DNA from: an uncultured bacterium
GTDB taxonomy: Bacteria > Verrucomicrobiota > Kiritimatiellia > CAIKKV01
Reading direction: 5' to 3'
NCBI GenBank assembly: GCA_903828035.1
Contig: CAIKKV010000092.1
Coordinates: 1 to 9,665, forward strand
Length of the DNA stretch: 9,665 nt
Shown: positions 5,771 through 9,665 of the stretch, piece after piece
How the letters are laid out: each line of letters opens with the position of its first letter
Position numbering within the stretch: the first letter of the stretch is position 1
Translations under genes and position numbers: made by a program
Notes under the pieces: model-generated
The model's input: the letters and a program-made list of their open reading frames with translations, nothing else
The model's database searches: none
What the model was told of the DNA's origin: nothing

Positions 5771-7027
5771 ATGACCCAGCCCCTCGTTTCAATAGACCCG
5801 CGCGATCGGGAGATTCTTCGCTCCCTGGCCGGCCGGGTGCGTGAAATTGCCGAGCTTCCGGAGATGGCCGCCCGCAAGGAAAGGCTGACCCGGCACAACG
5901 GCCTCGATCCCGAGCGCCCGCTGGTTTTATGTTTTCCCGAGGGAGCCTGGTCGGAGCTGCTCCCGGATTCCCGGCTTGAGTGCAAAACGCTTCGGAATTG
6001 GGAATACGCCCTGCGGTCAAAGATTTACTGGTGGGACCACATCCGAGACGATCATGTCCTGGAGCCCTGTTTCGACATGGCCTGGCGCGTGAAGCTTGGC
6101 GATTACGGGGTTTCCGTTCCGCATACTCACGGCGAGAATCGCGGAAGCTACACGTGGGAGCCTCCGATCAAGGACCTGAAGGCCGATTTCGATAAACTGA
6201 AATTTCGCTCCATCGAGATTGATCGCGAGGGCACCCGGCAGAACATGGATCTGGCCGACGGGATCTTCGGCGATCTGCTGCCCCTCCGGATGCAGGGCGG
6301 GTACTGGTGGTCCATGGGCCTGACGATTGATCTGATTTCTTTGATCGGGCTGGAGCGGCTGATGCTCGCGATGATCGACGAACCCGAAGAGCTTCACCGG
6401 CTGATGGGCTGGATGCGCGACGAGCATTTGAACCTGGTAACGACCCTCGAGAAGGAGGGCGTGCTCCTCCTGAACAACCGCAACGGCTACACCGGGTCTG
6501 GCGGCGTGGCCTATACCACCGAGCTTCCGCAGGCCGACTGGAAGCCCGGGTCTCCAGTCCGGCTGATTGATCTGTGGGGCTTTGCCGAGTCGCAGGAGAC
6601 CGTGGGGGTGTCCCCGGAGATGTTCGGCGAGTTTATCTTCCCGTACCAGCTTCCGATTCTCGAGAAGTTCGGCTTGAATTGTTATGGCTGCTGCGAGGCG
6701 GTGCATCAGCGGCTGCCCTGGATCATGACGATTCCCAGGCTTCGCCGTGTGTCGGTTTCGCCCTGGGCGGACCAGCGGAGGATGGCCGAGGCGCTCGGCC
6801 GAACCTGCATCTTCAGCCGGAAGCCGAATCCTGCCCAGATTTGCGTTTCATTCGACGAGCCTGCCATCCGGCGCGATTTGCGCGAGACCCTCGGGATTGC
6901 GGGGAAAGGCGTTCTCGAAATCATCATGAAGGATACCCATACCGTGCAGCAGAAGCCGGAGCGGATCACCCGCTGGGTCCAGCTGGCGCTGGAGGAAGTG
7001 GATCGGTATATGCACGGCCCTTCGTAG
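5771..7027 (+). CDS. URO-D-family protein, corrinoid-methyltransferase-like
   Basis: 418 residues. It belongs to the broad uroporphyrinogen decarboxylase fold that also includes zinc methyltransferases such as MtaA, which move methyl groups between corrinoid proteins and coenzyme M. It opens with SIDPRDREILRSLAGRVREI (7-26) and carries ERPLVL (48-53), GFAESQETVGVSPEMF (270-285), NCYGCCEAVH (303-312), RLRRVSVSPW (323-332), FSRKPNP (348-354) and IMKDTHTV (385-392), blocks that I recognise from a lineage often annotated 'uroporphyrinogen decarboxylase' or 'trimethylamine corrinoid protein'. The cysteines at 304, 307 and 308 with H312 or H390 are plausible zinc ligands. True heme-pathway HemE is shorter (about 350) and has a different N-terminus, so haem synthesis is unlikely. 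It has its own promoter and AAGGA site, and may be co-transcribed with the next gene 61 bp downstream. No corrinoid-protein gene is in the window; substrate unknown. Confidence 0.8.
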   Translation: MTQPLVSIDPRDREILRSLAGRVREIAELPEMAARKERLTRHNGLDPERPLVLCFPEGAWSELLPDSRLECKTLRNWEYALRSKIYWWDHIRDDHVLEPCFDMAWRVKLGDYGVSVPHTHGENRGSYTWEPPIKDLKADFDKLKFRSIEIDREGTRQNMDLADGIFGDLLPLRMQGGYWWSMGLTIDLISLIGLERLMLAMIDEPEELHRLMGWMRDEHLNLVTTLEKEGVLLLNNRNGYTGSGGVAYTTELPQADWKPGSPVRLIDLWGFAESQETVGVSPEMFGEFIFPYQLPILEKFGLNCYGCCEAVHQRLPWIMTIPRLRRVSVSPWADQRRMAEALGRTCIFSRKPNPAQICVSFDEPAIRRDLRETLGIAGKGVLEIIMKDTHTVQQKPERITRWVQLALEEVDRYMHGPS

Positions 7028-7067
7028 CCGCCGCTCGCTCTTTGTAGCCGCCGCTGATAAGCGGTGG
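7024..7067 (+). repeat. Direct repeat and small hairpin after the URO-D-like gene
   Basis: GTAGCCGCCGCT occurs at 7024-7035 and again at 7044-7055, 20 bp apart; the first copy includes the TAG stop of the URO-D-like gene. The second copy forms a stem, CCGCCGCT (7048-7055) with AGCGGTGG (7060-7067), containing one G-T pair and a GATA loop. No T run follows. It resembles a dispersed intergenic repeat and may be a weak pause or processing site between two co-transcribed genes. Confidence 0.5.
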
Positions 7068-7088
7068 AAAGTGGGAGAACAACGAATT

Positions 7089-8267
7089 ATGAACCGAACG
7101 AGGATCGCGCTCGGGCTGTTGGCGGCCGTATCCCTTTCCGCTTCCGGCGAACCGGCCCGGCCCGACTGGACCAAGCATGTCGTCGACTCCGAACTGCCGG
7201 CCATTTCGGCGGTCATCACGGATGTGGATGGAGACGGCAGGCTGGATGTGATCGCCGCCGGAGGGCCTGCCGGGGCCGCCTCCCGGTGGTCGAATCTTGT
7301 TTTCTGGTATCATGCGCCGGAGTGGACGAAGCGGCCGGTCTGCCAGTTGCGCGAGAAGGCGGTCATCCTGCACCTCGACGCCACCCGCCTGGCCGGCACG
7401 AACAGGCCCGGCCCGGCCGATCTGATTGTGACGGACGGACATTTCGGCGAGATCTGGAGTTGCGCCTACCAGGGGCAGGCGGGCCTCTGGGCGCGCACGC
7501 TGCTGGTCACCAACGTGGTGGGGGCGCACGGGACGGCTTCCGGCGATATCGACCGCGACGGTTATCCGGACCTGGCCGTGCCCTCGCAAATGGGGCGGCC
7601 GCGGGCGGGCGTGATCTGGGCGCGCAACCCCGGCATCCCGGGGTCCGCGGATCTGTGGGAGAAGGTGGCCGTGGCGCCCTCCAACAGCGTGCCGGGCTGG
7701 CAGGAGTATGTGCGGGTGGCAGACCTGAACGGGGACGGCCGGCTGGATATCCTGCATGGCTCGGATGGCCGTGAGGGATGGATGGGCTTCTGGACGCAGG
7801 GGAAGGAGCCGCGCGGGATGTGGCAGGCCCATCCGCTCAAGGGGCCGATGAGGCATGCCACCAATGTGGAGGCGGGCGATGTGAATGGCGACGGCCTTCC
7901 CGACGTGGTGGGCTCCGAAGGGCACGGAGTCGGGCTCTGGTGGTTTCCGGCTCCCGGCTATCCGGCCGTCCGCCTGGACGACACGCTGACGAACGTGCAC
8001 AGCCTCGCCCTGGCCGATTTCAACGGCGACGGGTCCGTGGATGTCGCCGCGTGCGGCTACGGCTCCGCGACGCTGGCCTGTTTCTACAATGACGGCTCGG
8101 GCCGCTTTGCCCGCGTTGTCCTGGATACCAACCAGTGTTCGTACGATGCCCGGGCGGCGGACCTGGACGGCGACGGGGATGTGGATGTGGTGCTGTCAGG
8201 GCAGAACAGCGGCAATCTGGTGTGGTATGAAAACAAGAGCCGGAACAGGGCCGTGCCCCGTCAATAG
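7089..8267 (+). CDS. Secreted FG-GAP/VCBS repeat beta-propeller protein
   Basis: 392 residues from the ATG at 7089; GGGAGA (7073-7078) lies about ten bases upstream. A GTG at 7071 in frame is rejected because it lies before that site and would add six residues ahead of the signal peptide. Residues 1-20 look like a Sec signal peptide (MNRTRIALGLLAAVSLSASG), with cleavage likely near S19-G20. Six calcium-binding-loop motifs of the DxDxDGxxD type follow: DVDGDGRLD (45), DIDRDGYPD (153), DLNGDGRLD (212), DVNGDGLPD (264), DFNGDGSVD (310) and DLDGDGDVD (358). This pattern marks a Ca-stabilised beta-propeller. The family has structural, binding or scaffold roles rather than a fixed reaction; no catalytic motif is seen. 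Its last codons fall inside a strong hairpin shared with the convergent sod gene. Confidence 0.85.
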   Translation: MNRTRIALGLLAAVSLSASGEPARPDWTKHVVDSELPAISAVITDVDGDGRLDVIAAGGPAGAASRWSNLVFWYHAPEWTKRPVCQLREKAVILHLDATRLAGTNRPGPADLIVTDGHFGEIWSCAYQGQAGLWARTLLVTNVVGAHGTASGDIDRDGYPDLAVPSQMGRPRAGVIWARNPGIPGSADLWEKVAVAPSNSVPGWQEYVRVADLNGDGRLDILHGSDGREGWMGFWTQGKEPRGMWQAHPLKGPMRHATNVEAGDVNGDGLPDVVGSEGHGVGLWWFPAPGYPAVRLDDTLTNVHSLALADFNGDGSVDVAACGYGSATLACFYNDGSGRFARVVLDTNQCSYDARAADLDGDGDVDVVLSGQNSGNLVWYENKSRNRAVPRQ

Positions 8268-8288
8268 GCAGAGGGCCTTGTTCCGGCT
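8238..8288 (-). terminator. Hairpin terminator of sodB, reaching into the VCBS gene
   Basis: AGCCGGAACAGGGCC (8238-8252) pairs with GGCCTTGTTCCGGCT (8274-8288) over 15 positions, with one G-U pair, around a 21-base loop. On the minus strand the far arm ends in ...TTCCGGCT followed by CTTGTTTTC, a T-rich tail, so it reads as an intrinsic terminator 38 bp past the sodB stop. On the plus strand the same stem includes the last codons of the FG-GAP gene, and its TAG stop (8265-8267) lies in the loop. There the tail is not T-rich, so it is a weaker terminator for the plus-strand gene. Confidence 0.7.
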
Positions 8289-8326
8289 ATAGCGTTGTTG
8301 CGGAGAGGGTTCCGATGGGAGTGGTT

Positions 8327-8956
8327 TTAGAGCAATTGTGACTCCGCAAAGTCCCAGTTAACCAGGTGATCCAGGAACGTTTCCACGTAGTCCTTGCGCC
8401 GGTTCTGGTAGTCCAGGTAGTAGGCGTGCTCCCAGACGTCGCAGGTCATCAGGGCCACCTGGCCGTGGGTCATGGGGTTGTCGGCGTTCGGCGTCTTGAT
8501 CACCTTCAGCCCGTCGCCATTCTGCACCAGCCAGGCCCAGCCGCTTCCGAACTGGGCCAGCGCGGCAGCGATAAACGTGTTTTTGAACTCGTTGTAGCTG
8601 CCGAAGGACTCCTCGAGGCGGGTCTTGATCGATCCGCGGGGGAAGCCTCCGCCGTCGACCTTCAGGCACTGCCAGAAAAAGGCATGGTTCCATGTCTGCG
8701 CGGCGTTGTTGAAGATCGCCCGCTTGTCTTCCAGTCCGGCGCACTCGATGATGATGTCCTCGAGCGGCGCCCCTTCCCACTCCGTTCCCGAGATGAGCTT
8801 GTTCAAGGTTTCCACGTACGTCTTGTGGTGCTTCCCGTAGTGGTAGCTCAGCGTCTGGGCCGACATGAACGGCTCCATCGCGTCCAGGGCGAAGGGAAGC
8901 GGGGACTGCTCGAATCCGGTCGGCCGCTCGAGGGTGCTGTTTGTCTGCAGGCTCAT
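8327..8956 (-). CDS. sodB: Iron superoxide dismutase
   Basis: 209 residues; converts superoxide to hydrogen peroxide and oxygen in the cytoplasm. The sequence follows the FeSOD family closely: LSYHYGKHHKTY (36-47), NNAAQTWNHAFFW (83-95), FGSGWAWLV (136-144) and DVWEHAYYLDYQNRR (173-187). The four metal ligands are H39, H91, D173 and H177. Q87 in NNAAQ sits at the position that gives iron-type enzymes their second-sphere glutamine, and the NADNP region (157-161) lacks the alternative Mn-type Gln, so iron is the better call. About a dozen extra N-terminal residues precede the usual start near F15; they do not look like a signal peptide. A strong AAGGAG (8962-8967) lies five bases before the ATG. 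It suggests an organism that meets oxygen. I see no clear promoter motif upstream. Confidence 0.96.
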   Translation of the reverse strand: MSLQTNSTLERPTGFEQSPLPFALDAMEPFMSAQTLSYHYGKHHKTYVETLNKLISGTEWEGAPLEDIIIECAGLEDKRAIFNNAAQTWNHAFFWQCLKVDGGGFPRGSIKTRLEESFGSYNEFKNTFIAAALAQFGSGWAWLVQNGDGLKVIKTPNADNPMTHGQVALMTCDVWEHAYYLDYQNRRKDYVETFLDHLVNWDFAESQLL

Positions 8957-9048
8957 GGCTGCTCCTTGCGTTAAGCGTGTACCTGTTTTTATCTTACGGC
9001 GCTTCGGCCGCTCCTCGTTGACTGAAAACAGGATAAGGAAACGAGGGG

Positions 9049-9074
9049 AAAGAAAGAATGGGGTTTACGCCCCA
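9049..9074 (-). terminator. Weak terminator after the host-attachment gene
   Basis: On the minus strand TGGGG and CCCCA form a five-base-pair stem around a six-base loop (9074-9059), followed by a T-rich ATTCTTTCTTT tail, 18 bp past the stop at 9093. The stem is short, so termination is probably partial, and some transcripts may read into sodB. Confidence 0.4.
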
Positions 9075-9092
9075 GCGCCTTTCCCGCCTTTC

Positions 9093-9539
9093 TTATTGGA
9101 AGAGCGCGACGGGCAGGTGCGACTGGATTTCGCGGGCGGTCAGCTGGGACAGGTTTTTGGGAAGCTCCAGCGTCGCCAGCCTGGCCGTTTCCCGGGTCAG
9201 GTGGCTCCGCAGATCTCCCAGGAAAGCGGGTGCCGCCACGAGGACAAGCCGATCCATGAAGCCTTCCTTGCGGGCGATGTCGAGCGCGTGCGCCAGCTCG
9301 AGGCTGAACTTCCGCTTTTCCATCGTCTTGGGGTTGAAGGCCTGCGTCATGGCTCGCTGAACATTTCCTTTTCGTTCGAACGCTCGCCCGGGCTTGTCGC
9401 TCACGAGCGCCCGGACGGTCATGCGGGATTCGGGATGATTGAGCTCCCGGACGGGGTGGAGGCGTTTGGGGCTGCCCTCGATTGAGAAAATCAAGGCGCG
9501 TGAGCTATCCGCAACGACGATCCACGTGGATGGGTTCAT
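9093..9539 (-). CDS. Host-attachment (Host_attach) family protein
   Basis: 148 residues, the usual size for this family, once named for attachment of bacteria to host cells and now thought related to eRF1-like domains. The role is not firmly established. Hallmarks are WIVVADSSRALIF (6-18) at the start, NHPESR (34-39), SDKPGRAFERKG (47-58), F78 leading into SLELAHALDIAR (79-90), and LVLVAAPAFLGDLR (98-111). There is no signal peptide or membrane segment, so the product is cytoplasmic. AGAGG (9546-9550) lies six bases before the ATG at 9539. It precedes sodB in the same direction by 136 bp, with a weak terminator between. In many bacteria this family lies among stress or environmental genes, so the neighbourhood fits but proves nothing. 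Confidence 0.87.
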   Translation of the reverse strand: MNPSTWIVVADSSRALIFSIEGSPKRLHPVRELNHPESRMTVRALVSDKPGRAFERKGNVQRAMTQAFNPKTMEKRKFSLELAHALDIARKEGFMDRLVLVAAPAFLGDLRSHLTRETARLATLELPKNLSQLTAREIQSHLPVALFQ

Positions 9540-9665
9540 GGGGCACCTCTTCTGATGGATGTTTGATTGCTGTCTAGTTGCAGTTTAGGGCGTTTCGGCC
9601 GGGACGCGTGATCCGTTAAATCCCTCATTTGATAGGGGAAATGGCTGAGAGCGCGGCGTCCGCCG

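Noticed and set aside
9625..9665. GGGGAAATGGCTGAGAG near the right edge as the start of a TPP riboswitch
   Set aside because: GGCTGAGA is suggestive, but the matching GCC arm is missing before it and the window ends before the rest of the element. Extending the contig would settle it.

Overview
The window is GC-rich bacterial DNA with six or seven intact, mostly complete genes and no phage, IS, CRISPR or RNA gene that I can recognise. The gene mix is a heparinase II/III-like protein, a GH67-like glycosidase candidate, a UroD/corrinoid-methyltransferase-like protein and a secreted FG-GAP/VCBS propeller, beside Fe superoxide dismutase. This mix is typical of glycan-degrading PVC-group bacteria (Kiritimatiellota, Verrucomicrobiota, Lentisphaerota or Planctomycetota). 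That assignment is inference from gene content; no marker gene is present.

Layout. Positions 1-187 hold 3.7 copies of a 51-bp tandem repeat that runs off the left edge. A terminator-like hairpin (219-248) lies just ahead of a full-length malonate decarboxylase alpha subunit gene (mdcA, 274-1905, +). mdcA is joined by a TAATG stop/start overlap to a heparinase II/III-family gene (1905-3716, +). That gene converges with, and overlaps by 33 bp, a GH67-like gene on the minus strand (3684-5360). A gene-free 410-bp divergent region follows (5361-5770). It contains an AT-rich palindrome, two back-to-back perfect inverted repeats and a good sigma70-type promoter. The promoter drives a URO-D-family gene (5771-7027, +), followed after 61 bp by a secreted FG-GAP/VCBS propeller protein (7089-8267, +). 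Two minus-strand genes close the window: Fe superoxide dismutase (8327-8956) and a small host-attachment (eRF1-like) family protein (9093-9539). The last 126 bp (9540-9665) hold only the ribosome binding site of that gene; I see nothing else there.

How the genes may work together. The heparinase-like and GH67-like genes both point to uronate-containing glycans, and the URO-D-like gene may handle methyl groups with a corrinoid protein that is not in the window. MdcA is the odd member. It normally works with an acyl-carrier protein and decarboxylase subunits, none of which is here, yet it is translationally coupled to a glycan-lyase-like gene. Both convergent gene junctions carry strong hairpins embedded in the 3' coding end of the plus-strand gene, just past the stop codon of the minus-strand gene. 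I found no clear evidence of a wholly new defence or mobile system. The best leads are the orphan mdcA-heparinase pair, the divergent region with twin inverted repeats, and the coding-embedded hairpins.
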